DNA of 64,000 nt from an uncultured Opitutaceae bacterium (GTDB lineage: Bacteria; Verrucomicrobiota; Verrucomicrobiia; Opitutales; Opitutaceae): NCBI GenBank assembly GCA_903862935.1, contig CAIOZY010000010.1:1-64000 (forward strand). The letters run 5' to 3'. The translations under genes were made by a program, and so were the position numbers. This document shows, in pieces, positions 52,455-63,394 of this stretch. Each line of letters opens with the position of its first letter. Position 1 is the first letter of the stretch. The notes beneath the pieces are model-generated. The model made no database searches. It was not told the origin of the DNA and saw nothing but the letters and a program-made list of their open reading frames with translations.

Positions 52455-53591
52455 ATGAAACTATTGAAACTCCCGTCGTTTGCCTTTCTTTTCTGCATTC
52501 TCGCCGCGTTGTGCTGCGGCGCGGAGCGCCCCCCCATGGCCACTCCTTCAATTGACAAGCGCCCCTTCGGAGTCGCCGACGGGATTCCGGTTGACCTGTA
52601 CGTGCTGCGCAATTCCCGGGGCGCCACGGCGAAGGTAACCACTTACGGGGCGCGGGTCACCGAACTGCTCGTGCCCGACCGGCAAGGGAAGCTCGCCGAC
52701 ATCGTCCTGGGCTTTGACGACCTCAAGGGCTACCTCGGGCCCAATCCTTATTTCGGCGCCGTTGTCGGCCGCGTCGGAAACCGGATCGCCAAGGGGCGCT
52801 TCACCCTAAAAGGGAAGGCCTACCAGCTGGCCGCCAACAACGGACTCAACCACCTGCACGGCGGGATCAAGGGGTTCGACAAGGTTGTCTGGGGGGCGAA
52901 GGCGGCCCTGGGCGCGGACGGGCCGTCCGTCGAGCTGAGCTACCTCAGCAAGGACGGCGAAGAGGGCTACCCCGGAAACTGCCGGGTCGTTGTCCGGTGC
53001 ACGCTCACGGATGCGAACGAGCTCCGGTTCGACTACGCGGTCAGCTCCGACCAGGACACCCCGATCAACGTCACCCACCACGGGTACTTCAACCTGGCTG
53101 GGGCCGGCTGCGGCACGATCCTGGGGCACGAGATCATGCTCAACGCCGACCGGTTCACGCCGGTCGATTCCGGCCTGATCCCGACCGGGGAACTGAAGCT
53201 AGTGGCCGGCACGCTGATGGACTTCCGCAGCCCCGTGGCGATCGGTGCCCATGTCCGTGAGGTCGGCGGCAATCCCGCCGGCTACGACCACAACTACGTC
53301 GTGAATGGCGGGGGAGGAAAACTGGCGCTCGTCGCCCGGGTCTACGAGCCCGGCTCGGGCCGGGTGATGGAGCTCCTCAGCACCGAACCCGGGGTCCAAT
53401 TCTACACCGGAAACTTCCTGGACGGCACGGTCGCCGGCAAGGGCGGCGCGGCCTACCCCCAGCACGGGGGCTTCTGCCTGGAGACCCAGCATTTTCCGGA
53501 CTCGGTCAACCACCCCGATTTTCCATCGAGCATCCTGAAGGCGGGAGCGACGTACCGCTCCACCACGGTCTACCGCTTCACGGCCCGGTGA
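52455..53591 (+). CDS. galM: exported aldose 1-epimerase (galactose mutarotase)
   Basis: A 378-residue mutarotase. The start at 52455 gives a good signal peptide ('FAFLFCILAALCCGAE'), so a periplasmic enzyme is predicted; a Met 7 codons upstream is an alternative. Catalytic motifs: 'NHLHGGIKGFDK' (His), 'THHGYFNLAG' (His) and 'FCLETQHFPDS' (Glu, near residue 340). It interconverts alpha and beta anomers of glucose, galactose or similar aldoses. It is far from the SQ genes and has no candidate operator, so a general sugar role is likely. Confidence 0.9.
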   Translation: MKLLKLPSFAFLFCILAALCCGAERPPMATPSIDKRPFGVADGIPVDLYVLRNSRGATAKVTTYGARVTELLVPDRQGKLADIVLGFDDLKGYLGPNPYFGAVVGRVGNRIAKGRFTLKGKAYQLAANNGLNHLHGGIKGFDKVVWGAKAALGADGPSVELSYLSKDGEEGYPGNCRVVVRCTLTDANELRFDYAVSSDQDTPINVTHHGYFNLAGAGCGTILGHEIMLNADRFTPVDSGLIPTGELKLVAGTLMDFRSPVAIGAHVREVGGNPAGYDHNYVVNGGGGKLALVARVYEPGSGRVMELLSTEPGVQFYTGNFLDGTVAGKGGAAYPQHGGFCLETQHFPDSVNHPDFPSSILKAGATYRSTTVYRFTAR

Positions 53592-53677
53592 GGGGCGGCC
53601 ATGGCGGTATCCTTGGGGCCGGCGCGGCCCTCTCTTCAAACTCGCACACGCGCGACCGGCCGGCGTAGAATTTTCCC

Positions 53678-55186
53678 ATGAGCACGCAGACCCCCTGCAT
53701 CCTCGCTATCGACCAGGGAACGACAAGCTGTCGTTCGATCATTTTCGACCGCTCAGGCGTCGTCGTGGCCGTGGCCCAGAAGGAGTTCACGCAGATCTAC
53801 CCCCAGCCGGGGTGGGTCGAGCACGATCCGCTCGAGATCTGGGCGGCCCAGAAGGCGACGGTCGCCGAGGTCCTGTCCAAGGCCAGGGCGTGCGGCGCCC
53901 AGGTCACCGGGATCGGCGTCACCAACCAGCGCGAGACCACCGTCATCTGGGAGCGGGCCACGGGCCGGCCGGTCCACAACGCGATTGTCTGGCAGGACCG
54001 GCGGACCGCCGACGAGTGCGCGCGCCTCAAGACGGCGGGCGTGGAGCCGGAGGTCGCCGAGCGCACCGGGCTGCGGCTGGACCCCTATTTCTCGGGTACG
54101 AAGGTGTGCTGGATCCTAGACCACGTGCCCGGGGCCCGGGCCCAGGCCGAGGCGGGGAAGCTCTGCTTTGGAACGATCGACAGCTGGCTCATCTGGCAGC
54201 TGACCGGGGGCAGGGTCCACGTGACCGACGCCTCCAACGCGTCGCGGACCCTCCTGTTCAACCTGAGGACGGGCTCATGGGACGACCGGATGCTGGACCT
54301 GCTCCGGGTTCCCCGCGCGATCCTGCCCGAGGTGCGCTCCTCATCCGAGATCTACGGGAAGGTGGAGGCGGGCCTGCAGCCCGAGGGCGTCCCGATCGCG
54401 GGCATCGCGGGCGACCAGCAGGCCGCCCTCTTCGGCCAGGCCTGCTTCCGGCCCGGCATGGCCAAGAACACCTACGGAACGGGGTGCTTCATGCTGATGA
54501 ACACCGGGGACAAGGCGGTCCCGTCGAGCCACAACCTGCTGACAACCGTGGCCTGGAAGATTGGCGGCAAGACCGAGTATGCCCTGGAGGGATCCGTCTT
54601 CATCGCGGGCGCGGCGATCCAGTGGCTGCGCGATGAGCTGAAGCTCGTCAACTCTGCGGCCGAGTTGGACGAGCTCGCCGCCTCGGTCCCCGATTCCGGC
54701 GGGGCGATCCTGGTGCCGGCCTTCGCCGGACTCGGTGCGCCGCACTGGGACCCCTACGCCCGGGGAACCCTCCTGGGCCTCACCCGCGGGACGGGCAGGG
54801 CACACCTGTGCCGGGCGGTGCTCGAGTCCATCGCCTTCCAGGTGGGCGACCTGGTGACGTGCATGGAGAAGGACAGCGGGGTCGCGCTCAAGGAGCTCCG
54901 GGTCGACGGCGGCGCGGCCCGCAGCGCCCCGATGATGCAGTTCCAGGCGGATCTGCTCGGCGTGCCCGTGGTGCGCCCGAAAAATATCGAGACGACCGCG
55001 ATGGGGGCCGCCTACCTGGCGGGCCTCGCTGTGGGGCTGTGGACCGACCGGGACGACATCTCGCGGCAGTGGGCGATGCAGAAGACCTTCACGGCGTCGC
55101 GCCCGGCCTCGGCCATGGCGCCCCTGCGCCGCAACTGGGAGCGCGCCCTGGAGCGGGCGATGAAGTGGGAGACCTCCGGGTCCTGA
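53678..55186 (+). CDS. glpK: glycerol kinase
   Basis: A 502-residue FGGY kinase with GlpK hallmarks: '[13 protein letters not shown]' near the N-terminus, '[31 protein letters not shown]', the catalytic Asp in '[10 protein letters not shown]' and '[21 protein letters not shown]'. It phosphorylates glycerol to sn-glycerol-3-P, which GlpD at 9.5 kb oxidises. It could use the glycerol released from sulfoquinovosyl glycerol. No operator of the SQ/Dsr set is seen upstream. Confidence 0.96.
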   Translation: MSTQTPCILAIDQGTTSCRSIIFDRSGVVVAVAQKEFTQIYPQPGWVEHDPLEIWAAQKATVAEVLSKARACGAQVTGIGVTNQRETTVIWERATGRPVHNAIVWQDRRTADECARLKTAGVEPEVAERTGLRLDPYFSGTKVCWILDHVPGARAQAEAGKLCFGTIDSWLIWQLTGGRVHVTDASNASRTLLFNLRTGSWDDRMLDLLRVPRAILPEVRSSSEIYGKVEAGLQPEGVPIAGIAGDQQAALFGQACFRPGMAKNTYGTGCFMLMNTGDKAVPSSHNLLTTVAWKIGGKTEYALEGSVFIAGAAIQWLRDELKLVNSAAELDELAASVPDSGGAILVPAFAGLGAPHWDPYARGTLLGLTRGTGRAHLCRAVLESIAFQVGDLVTCMEKDSGVALKELRVDGGAARSAPMMQFQADLLGVPVVRPKNIETTAMGAAYLAGLAVGLWTDRDDISRQWAMQKTFTASRPASAMAPLRRNWERALERAMKWETSGS

Positions 55187-55198
55187 GGCGGCCCCCGG

Positions 55199-55993
55199 CT
55201 AGCCCCTGACCGCCCGCCAGACCGCGAGGCACTCGCGCACCAGCGCCGGCAGCGCCGAAAGCGGGACCATGTTCGGCCCGTCGCTCAGCGCCTTGTCGGG
55301 CTCCGGGTGCGTCTCGATGAACAGGCCGTTCGCCCCGGCCGCGAGCGCCGCCTTGGCCAGGACCGGCACGAACTCCCTCTGGCCGCCGCTGCGCCCCTTG
55401 CCGGCTCCGGGAAGCTGCACGCTGTGGGTCGCATCGAAGATGGTGGGGCATCGGTTGCCCTTCATGATTGCGAACGAGCGCATGTCGACGACCAGGTTCT
55501 GGTAGCCAAACGTCGTTCCCCGCTCGGTCTGCCAGATCTCCTTGGCCCCGCCTCCGCGGAGCTTGCCGACCACGTGCTCCATCTCCTGGGGGGAAAGGAA
55601 CTGGCCCTTCTTCACGTTGACCACCCGTCCGGTCGCCGCCGCAGCGAGAAGCAGGTCCGTCTGCCGGCACAGGAAAGCGGGGACCTGGAGCACGTCGCAG
55701 ACCTCGGCCACCGGGGAGGCCTGGGAGCGCTCGTGGATGTCGGTCAGGACCGGGAAGCCGTAGTCTTTCCGGACGAGCCTGAGGAGGGCGAGGCCCTCCT
55801 CGATCCCCGTTCCCCGCGGGCCGGCGAGCGAGGTTCGGTTCGCCTTGTCGAAGGATCCCTTGAAGACGATGTTGAGCTCCGGGTTGGCTCGCCCGATCTT
55901 CTTGAGCTCGCGGGCGACCGCCCGGCAGACGGCCTCGCTTTCCAGAGAGCAGGGGCCCGCGATTAGGAGGAGCTTCTTTGGGCTGAAGATCAT
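55199..55993 (-). CDS. kdsA: 3-deoxy-D-manno-octulosonate 8-phosphate synthase
   Basis: A 264-residue KdsA of the DAHP/KDO8P synthase family: '[12 protein letters not shown]', '[11 protein letters not shown]', '[10 protein letters not shown]' and '[16 protein letters not shown]'. It condenses phosphoenolpyruvate and arabinose-5-P to KDO-8-P, the first step towards LPS inner-core KDO, so this is a Gram-negative with LPS. It follows pyrG by 24 bases, a common pairing because CTP is needed to activate KDO. Convergent with glpK. Confidence 0.95.
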   Translation of the reverse strand: MIFSPKKLLLIAGPCSLESEAVCRAVARELKKIGRANPELNIVFKGSFDKANRTSLAGPRGTGIEEGLALLRLVRKDYGFPVLTDIHERSQASPVAEVCDVLQVPAFLCRQTDLLLAAAATGRVVNVKKGQFLSPQEMEHVVGKLRGGGAKEIWQTERGTTFGYQNLVVDMRSFAIMKGNRCPTIFDATHSVQLPGAGKGRSGGQREFVPVLAKAALAAGANGLFIETHPEPDKALSDGPNMVPLSALPALVRECLAVWRAVRG

Positions 55994-56017
55994 GGCTGAG
56001 GATGGGGCCCGGAGCGC

Positions 56018-57631
<1,614 letters not shown>

Positions 57632-57693
57632 CTAAGGGCACCGCCGAGGGCGCGCAAGGAAAAGCAGGGGAAAACGCGGCGCCCGCGGGGCGC

Positions 57694-57876
57694 TCAGTGA
57701 AACATCTTCCAGAGTACCAGGGCCGCTCCACCCACCACCACGACAATCAGGATCAGCCAGAGCGCGAACTTGAGCAGCTTCGCCAGCAGCCAGATCGCCA
57801 CGGCGGCGGCGAGCGTCGCGCAGGCGATAACGAACCACCGCGGATACTGGGACAGGGAGTCGAGGAAGGCCGACAT
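57694..57876 (-). CDS. small two-helix membrane protein
   Basis: A 60-residue protein, most of it two adjacent hydrophobic stretches ('FVIACATLAAAVAIWLLAKLL' and 'FALWLILIVVVVGGAALVLWKMF') separated by Lys. It lies 71 bases upstream of pyrG on the same strand. No known family recognised; a small inner-membrane protein is all that can be said. Longer upstream frames lack a membrane or domain signature, so the Met at 57876 is preferred. Confidence 0.55.
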   Translation of the reverse strand: MSAFLDSLSQYPRWFVIACATLAAAVAIWLLAKLLKFALWLILIVVVVGGAALVLWKMFH

Positions 57877-58003
57877 AGGGTGATGCGCTTTTGCAATCCT
57901 TGGGCAACAGGTGCGCAAAAGCCATGATTTTCCGGGTTCGCCCGCGAAGGGTACCGCCGAAAAAGGGTTTGCCCCGCGCTCGGGGCGGAGTCCAACTCGC
58001 GGG

Positions 58004-58387
58004 GTGCAATCCAAGCCCCAGCTGCTCGCCTGGCTCACCTGCGACGCGGTCCACATGGACCCCAATTCGGGCAAGTACACGATCCTCGGGGTGTTTTCCA
58101 ACATCAAGGCCCAGCAGTTCCCGGTCGTCCACCCGCTGATGGTGTGGTTCTTGACGATCACCGACGTTTCCGCGGGAAACCACAAGATGCGCATCTCCAT
58201 GGGGCTGGACCCCACCGCGATGCAGCCCCTGATCGAGCGGCCCTTCGCCTCCCAGAGCCCGCTTCACCGGATCAACCTGATCAACGAGATCCGGCAGCTG
58301 TCCTTTCCCAAGCCTGGCGATTACTCGCTGCTGATCGAGATCGACGACGAGCCGCTGCTCGCCACCAACCTCACCGTCACGCAATGA
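58004..58387 (+). CDS. conserved hypothetical protein (DUF6941-like)
   Basis: A 127-residue soluble protein from a GTG start; upstream codons in the frame look non-coding. Features: 'LLAWLTCDAVHMDPNSGKYTILGVFSNI' near the N-terminus and 'PKPGDYSLLIEIDDEPLLATNLTV' at the end, a beta-rich pattern resembling the DUF6941 family, whose function is unknown. It precedes a PfkB kinase by 4 bases and may be co-transcribed with it. Confidence 0.65.
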   Translation: MQSKPQLLAWLTCDAVHMDPNSGKYTILGVFSNIKAQQFPVVHPLMVWFLTITDVSAGNHKMRISMGLDPTAMQPLIERPFASQSPLHRINLINEIRQLSFPKPGDYSLLIEIDDEPLLATNLTVTQ

Positions 58388-58391
58388 CCCC

Positions 58392-59315
58392 ATGAGATAC
58401 CCCCGGACCGCAAAGCCTGCACTGGTCATCGGGTCGGTCGCGATCGACCGCGTCGCCACCCCCCAGGCCCGCAGCGGGGACATCCTCGGCGGGGCGGCGA
58501 GCTACGCGGCGATCGCCTCGAGCTACTTCGCGCCGACGCGCATGGTCGGCGTCGTGGGCCGGGACTTCCCGCGTCGGTTCGTCGCCCGGTTCCGCCGCCA
58601 CGGGATCGACCTGGAGGGCCTGCAGGTCGACCCCGCGGGCAAGACCTTCTTCTGGTCGGGGCGCTACGCCGAGAACTTCAACCGCTGCGAGACCCTCAAG
58701 ATCCAGCTGAACGTCTTCGAGACCTTCGTGCCGACCCTGCCGGCCTCCTACCGCGACACCCGCTACGTGATGCTCGGGGCCATCACGCCGGCCCTCCAGC
58801 ACCGCGTGATGGACCAGGTCCCGAAGGGTGCGTTCGTCCTGGCGGACACCCGCGACCTGTGGATCAACATCCGCAGGCCCGACCTCGAGCGCCTGCTCCC
58901 CCGGGTCGACCTGTTCGCCCTGAACGAGGACGAGGCGGAGCTGCTCGCCGGGGAGAAGAACCTGATCGTCGCCGGGCGCAAGATCCGCCGCATGGGCCCG
59001 AAGATCGTCATCATCAAGAAGGGGTCCCACGGGTCGCTCCTGTTTCACCCCGAGGGCCTCTTCGCCCTGCCGGCCTACCCCGTTGAGCGCCTGACCGACC
59101 CGACCGGGGCGGGGGACAGCTACGCGGGCGCCCTGGTCGGCTACCTAGCCTCCGTCGACCGCACCGACCTTGCGGCCCTAAAGCGGGCGATCGCCTACGC
59201 CACGGCCTGCGCCAGCCTCACCGTCGAGAGCTTCGGGGTGAACCGGCTCTCGGCGGGAGGGCGCCGGGCGATCGACAAGCGCTACCGGGAACTCGTCCGC
59301 CTGACGCGGTTTTAG
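58392..59315 (+). CDS. PfkB-family carbohydrate/nucleoside kinase
   Basis: A 307-residue PfkB kinase: 'GGAASYAAIASSYF' near the N-terminus, 'ALNEDEAELLAGE' and the C-terminal signature 'DPTGAGDSYAGALVGYL' with the catalytic Asp. The sugar is unknown; the unusual 'WSGRYAENFNRCETLKIQLN' insert resembles a subgroup of adenosine/fructose-like kinases seen in Verrucomicrobiota and Planctomycetes. Although YihV-type sulfofructose kinases are PfkB proteins, this gene is over 30 kb from the SQ genes and lacks their operator. Confidence 0.82.
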   Translation: MRYPRTAKPALVIGSVAIDRVATPQARSGDILGGAASYAAIASSYFAPTRMVGVVGRDFPRRFVARFRRHGIDLEGLQVDPAGKTFFWSGRYAENFNRCETLKIQLNVFETFVPTLPASYRDTRYVMLGAITPALQHRVMDQVPKGAFVLADTRDLWINIRRPDLERLLPRVDLFALNEDEAELLAGEKNLIVAGRKIRRMGPKIVIIKKGSHGSLLFHPEGLFALPAYPVERLTDPTGAGDSYAGALVGYLASVDRTDLAALKRAIAYATACASLTVESFGVNRLSAGGRRAIDKRYRELVRLTRF

Positions 59316-59352
59316 TTGGTTTTCGGGCCCCGGGGTGGTTTTCTAGGCGGCG

Positions 59353-60630
59353 ATGGAGCCGAGCCTGAAGCAGACCGTGACCGACCTTGCCGTGCGCGCC
59401 CGCGCCGCGGCGCTCGCGCTTGCGACCGTGACGTCCGCGTCGAAGGACCGGGCGCTAGTGCGGCTGGCGGACCTGATCGATGGCTCCCACGCGCCGCTGC
59501 TTGCGGCCAACCACAGGGACCTCGAGGCCGCCCAGGCCGGAGGCCTCAGCGAGGCCCAGGTCGACCGCCTGCGGCTCACCCCCGCCCGGCTCGCCCACTT
59601 GGCGAACTCGGTCCGCGAGGTCGCCGCCCTGCCCGACCCGGTGGGGGAAGTCCTGGAGGAATGGGCCCGGCCAAACGGCCTGAAGATCCGCAAGGTCCGC
59701 GTGCCGATCGGCGTCATCGCGGTCATCTATGAGGCTAGGCCCAACGTGACGGTCGACTGCGCGGTCCTTTGCCTGAAGAGCGGAAACGCCGCGATCCTGC
59801 GCGGCGGAAGCGAGATCTTCCACACCAACGGCGCCCTGGCCTCCCTGGTCCGCGAGGCACTCGCGCGGGAGCCGGGCATTCCGGCCGACTCGGTGCAACT
59901 CGTCCCCACGACCGACCGGGCGGCCCTGCAGGCCCTCCTCAAGCTCGACGAGCTGGTCCAGTGCGTCATCCCGCGCGGCGGCGAGGGGCTGATCCGATTT
60001 GTGGCCGAGACCAGCACGATCCCGGTGATCAAGCACTACCGGGGCGTGTGCTTCGTCTACGCCGACCGCAGCGCCGACCCCGCCATGGCGGAGGCCGTGA
60101 CGGTGAATGCCAAGGTCCAGCGCCCGGGGGTCTGCAACGCTGCCGAGCAGCTGCTCGTGCACGCGGAGGCGGCGGACAGCCTCCTGCCGCGCCTAGCGAG
60201 GGCCCTGGTCTCCCGCGGGGTGCAGCTGCGCTGCGACCCGGCGGCCGCGGCGATCCTCAAAAGGGAGGGAATCGCCCACGGCGCGGCGAGGCCGGAAGAC
60301 TACTCGACCGAGTTTCTGAGCCTCACCCTGGCGGTGCGGCTCGTCGGCTCCCTCGAGGAGGCGATCGCCACCATCAACCGGGACAGTTCCGGGCACACCG
60401 ACGCCATCATCACCGCCGACCCGGAGGCCGCCCGGCGGTTCCAGGCCGCGGTCGACAGCGCGGTCGTCCTGTGGAACGCGAGCACCCGGTTCAACGACGG
60501 GTTTGAGTTCGGCTACGGCGCCGAGATCGGTATCAGCACGGACCGCCTTCATGCGCGGGGGCCGATGGGCCTAAAGGAGCTGTGCTCCCACAAGTTCCTG
60601 ATCGACGGGGCGGGCCAGGTCCGGGGCTAG
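59353..60630 (+). CDS. proA: gamma-glutamyl phosphate reductase
   Basis: A 425-residue ProA of the aldehyde dehydrogenase superfamily. Landmarks: 'RVPIGVIAVIYEARPNVTVDCAVLCLKSGNAAILRGG', 'VIPRGGEGLI', the catalytic Cys261 in 'RPGVCNAAEQ' and the C-terminal 'NASTRFNDGFEFGYGAEIGISTDRLHARGPMGL'. It reduces gamma-glutamyl phosphate to glutamate semialdehyde in proline synthesis. As the only ALDH-fold gene in the window, it clearly belongs to proline synthesis and is not an SLA dehydrogenase. Confidence 0.96.
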   Translation: MEPSLKQTVTDLAVRARAAALALATVTSASKDRALVRLADLIDGSHAPLLAANHRDLEAAQAGGLSEAQVDRLRLTPARLAHLANSVREVAALPDPVGEVLEEWARPNGLKIRKVRVPIGVIAVIYEARPNVTVDCAVLCLKSGNAAILRGGSEIFHTNGALASLVREALAREPGIPADSVQLVPTTDRAALQALLKLDELVQCVIPRGGEGLIRFVAETSTIPVIKHYRGVCFVYADRSADPAMAEAVTVNAKVQRPGVCNAAEQLLVHAEAADSLLPRLARALVSRGVQLRCDPAAAAILKREGIAHGAARPEDYSTEFLSLTLAVRLVGSLEEAIATINRDSSGHTDAIITADPEAARRFQAAVDSAVVLWNASTRFNDGFEFGYGAEIGISTDRLHARGPMGLKELCSHKFLIDGAGQVRG

Positions 60631-60711
60631 GACTAAGTCCGCCTCGCCCGGGGCTATATCTTCCGGGGTTGCGTGGAACCCCTGCCCGGGACAAATTACT
60701 AAGTCCTTGGG

Positions 60712-61377
60712 ATGAATCTCTTTTCTTCATTGCTCCGGGCCTCCGGATGCGCCGCCTTGGGCGTCGTTTTGACCGGGGTCAGGGCGGATCCGCCCCGGGA
60801 GGCCGAGACCCCCGCGGCGATCGCCTCCCCGGGGGCGAACCTTGCGTCGGCTCCGGCCCAGCCGGCCGCGCCTGGGTCGGAATCGCGGGATGTCTCCACC
60901 GACACCGCCGCAATCCTCGCCGCCCGCATGCCGCGGTACGCCCCCCCGCCCAAGCCGGCCCCCCCCAAGGCCGGGGAGGAGCAGCCCGACCTGCGGGACA
61001 TCGACAAGCCCAAGAACGAGATCATCCGCCTGCCCAAGTTCTACGTGCGGGCGGCCAAGCCGCCGATCTTCCGCGAGCAGGACATCTACAACGCGAAGGG
61101 CCTGGCCGACCTCGCCGTGAGGCGCTACCTGACGGAGTTCGACGCCGGGATCCTCAACCGGCTGACGGTGCCCCTTTTCGGGGCTTCCGCCGAGTCCCGG
61201 GCCCTGCTGCAGTACGAGGAGGACCTGCGGCTGGCCAACATCGCCAAGCTCACGGACACCGCGGACTCGATGAGCCGCGGGGGCGACCCGGCCGAGGGCC
61301 TCTACATCAAGAAGGCGATGGAGGACACCTACCAGCGGGGGATCGACTGGGGCGGCACGGTCCCCACACCGCACTGA
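60712..61377 (+). CDS. hypothetical exported protein
   Basis: A 221-residue protein with a signal-like N-terminus ('LRASGCAALGVVLTGVRA'), a long Pro/Ala-rich stretch (about 25-105), then 'IIRLPKFYVRAAKPPIFREQDIYNAKGLADLAVRRYL' and an acidic, soluble C-terminus. No domain recognised. The 'LPKF-V' element is like segments I have seen in Opitutaceae hypothetical proteins, but I cannot give a function. It lies 8 bases before birA, so may be co-transcribed. Confidence 0.6.
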   Translation: MNLFSSLLRASGCAALGVVLTGVRADPPREAETPAAIASPGANLASAPAQPAAPGSESRDVSTDTAAILAARMPRYAPPPKPAPPKAGEEQPDLRDIDKPKNEIIRLPKFYVRAAKPPIFREQDIYNAKGLADLAVRRYLTEFDAGILNRLTVPLFGASAESRALLQYEEDLRLANIAKLTDTADSMSRGGDPAEGLYIKKAMEDTYQRGIDWGGTVPTPH

Positions 61378-61384
61378 GGACGCC

Positions 61385-62368
61385 ATGTCGCCTGAGAACC
61401 TGATCCTTCGCGAACTGCTCGCCCGGGAGCCCGGCTGGGTTTCGGGGCCCGGGCTTGCCGCGAAACTCGGGGTCAGCCGGGTCGCCGTCTGGCACCACAT
61501 GGAGAAACTGCGGGCGCAGGGCTTCGAGTTCGAGGCCAGGCGCGCCCGCGGTTACCGCCTGGCCGCCCGCCCGGCCGCGCTGAACGCCGCCCTCGTGGAG
61601 GCGCAGCTCAAGGTCGCCCCCCGGGGGTTCACGCTGCTCATCCTCGACGAGATCGACAGCACGAACGACGAGGCGGCCCGGCAGCTCGGGGCCGGCCGTG
61701 CGGCGCCGTTTTGCGTCCTGGCCCGGCGCCAAACCAGCGGCCGGGGGCGCTTCGGCCGCTCCTGGCACAGCGCCGACAACGGGAACCTCTACGCGAGCTT
61801 CGCCTTCCGCCCCCGGGTTCCGCCCGAGCGCATGCAGACGTTCACCATGTGGATGGGGGTCACGATCTGCCAGCTGATCGAGAACTTCACCGGCCTGAAG
61901 CCCGGCCTGAAGTGGCCCAACGACATCGTCTTCGAGGGCCGCAAGGCGGGGGGAATGCTCACCGAGGCGCGGGTCGACGCCGACCAAATCCGCGACCTGG
62001 TCTTCGGCCTGGGCCTGAACGTGAACAGCGCGCCGAAGGACTGGCCTTCGGAACTGGTCCGCAGCGCCTCGTCCCTGTCCGAGGTCGCCGGGGCGCCCCT
62101 CGACCTGAACCGGCTGACGGCGGCCCTGATCGGCCGGGTGCTCCTCGCCTACGAGGCGTTCTCCGACGGCGATCACGCCGGGAGTTTTGCCGACCTGTGG
62201 CAGCGCTACGACGTCCTGCGGGGCCGCCGCGTGGCCGTCCTCGAGGGCGGCAGGCGCCATCCCGGGACCGTCACGGGCGCCGACGACGAGGGGGCGCTTC
62301 TGCTCCGCGACGACCGGGGCCGCGCGCGCCGGTTCCGCGCGGGTGAGGTCACGCTTGAAAAAGGCTAG
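61385..62368 (+). CDS. birA: bifunctional biotin ligase / biotin operon repressor
   Basis: A 327-residue BirA: N-terminal winged helix ('LAAKLGVSRVAVWHHMEKLRAQGFE', about 20-50), the ligase core with 'DEIDSTNDEA', 'QTSGRGRFGRSW' (biotinyl-AMP site) and 'LKWPNDIVFEGRKAGGML', and a C-terminal SH3-like domain. It attaches biotin to the BCCP subunit of acetyl-CoA carboxylase and may repress biotin genes. accA lies 9 kb upstream. Confidence 0.95.
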   Translation: MSPENLILRELLAREPGWVSGPGLAAKLGVSRVAVWHHMEKLRAQGFEFEARRARGYRLAARPAALNAALVEAQLKVAPRGFTLLILDEIDSTNDEAARQLGAGRAAPFCVLARRQTSGRGRFGRSWHSADNGNLYASFAFRPRVPPERMQTFTMWMGVTICQLIENFTGLKPGLKWPNDIVFEGRKAGGMLTEARVDADQIRDLVFGLGLNVNSAPKDWPSELVRSASSLSEVAGAPLDLNRLTAALIGRVLLAYEAFSDGDHAGSFADLWQRYDVLRGRRVAVLEGGRRHPGTVTGADDEGALLLRDDRGRARRFRAGEVTLEKG

Positions 62369-62404
62369 AGGAGCGGTCCAAAAGCCTAGATACTGCCTCC
62401 CGAC

Positions 62405-63394
62405 ATGCCCGAATCGTCCCCGAACGCCATCGAAGTGACCAACCTGGTCAAGACCTTCGCCGGCGTGGCGGCAGTGAACGACATCAGCTTCACGCTGGCC
62501 CGCGGGGAAATCCTCGGATTCCTCGGCCCCAACGGGGCCGGCAAGTCGACGACAATGCGCATCCTCACCGGGTACCTCCCCGCGACCTCCGGGCACGTGA
62601 GGATCTGCGGGTTTCCGGTGACGACCCACCCCGACGAGATCAAGCGCAGGATCGGCTACATGCCGGAGAACAACCCCCTGCCGGAGGACATGAGGGTGAG
62701 CGAGTACCTGTACTTCCGGGGGCGGCTGAAGGAGGTCCCGCGCCGCAAGCTCGGGCCGCGGATCGACGAGGTGCTGGAGCTGTGCGACCTGAAGCGCATG
62801 CGCCACCGGATCATCGGGAAACTCTCGAAGGGCTACCGCCAGCGCGTGGGGATAGCCGAGACGATCCTCGCGGAGCCCCCGGTCATCATCATGGACGAGC
62901 CCACGATAGGCCTGGACCCCCACCAGATCCTGATCGTGCGCGACCTGATCGGAAGCCTGCGGGGGCGCATGGCCGTGATCATCTCCAGCCACATCCTGCC
63001 CGAGATTGAGGTCACCTGCGACCGGGTCATGATCATCAACCAGGGGCGCGTCGTCGCCCAGGGAACCCCGGCGGCGCTGCGGCGCGAGATCTTCGGGCAC
63101 AGCACCTACATTGTGGAGATGGCCGGCGAGGCCTCCAGCCTCACGGGGGCCCTGGCGGGGTTTGAGCCGTTCCTGTCGGTTGCGGCGGAGGCGGAGGCCG
63201 ACCCGAGCGGGTTCCGGAACGTAACCCTGACGACGCAAAGCGAGGCTGAACTGGGGGAGCCGCTGCTGCGGGCCATGCTTGGCCGCGGGCTGCGCGTGCG
63301 GGCGATCAGCCGGCAGCACCCCACGCTCGAGGACGTGTTCCTCGCCGCCACCCGCCGCAGCTGGGACACGGTCGACGCAAAGCCGCAGAAATGA
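62405..63394 (+). CDS. ABC transporter ATP-binding protein (GldA-like)
   Basis: A 329-residue ABC ATPase: Walker A 'GPNGAGKSTT', signature 'LSKGYRQRVG', Walker B 'VIIMDEPTIGLDP' and the switch His in 'ISSHILPEIE'. It is of the DRA/ABC-2 type, similar to GldA and nosF-like proteins, with a C-terminal extension of about 90 residues. It overlaps the permease gene by 4 bases and forms a two-component exporter with it. Substrate unknown. Confidence 0.92.
   Translation: MPESSPNAIEVTNLVKTFAGVAAVNDISFTLARGEILGFLGPNGAGKSTTMRILTGYLPATSGHVRICGFPVTTHPDEIKRRIGYMPENNPLPEDMRVSEYLYFRGRLKEVPRRKLGPRIDEVLELCDLKRMRHRIIGKLSKGYRQRVGIAETILAEPPVIIMDEPTIGLDPHQILIVRDLIGSLRGRMAVIISSHILPEIEVTCDRVMIINQGRVVAQGTPAALRREIFGHSTYIVEMAGEASSLTGALAGFEPFLSVAAEAEADPSGFRNVTLTTQSEAELGEPLLRAMLGRGLRVRAISRQHPTLEDVFLAATRRSWDTVDAKPQK

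Noticed and set aside
58392-59315. PfkB kinase as sulfofructose kinase
   Set aside because: Far from the SQ locus, next to housekeeping genes, without the shared operator.
59353-60630. ALDH-fold protein as sulfolactaldehyde dehydrogenase
   Set aside because: Sequence is plainly ProA (gamma-glutamyl phosphate reductase) of normal length and lies in the housekeeping part.
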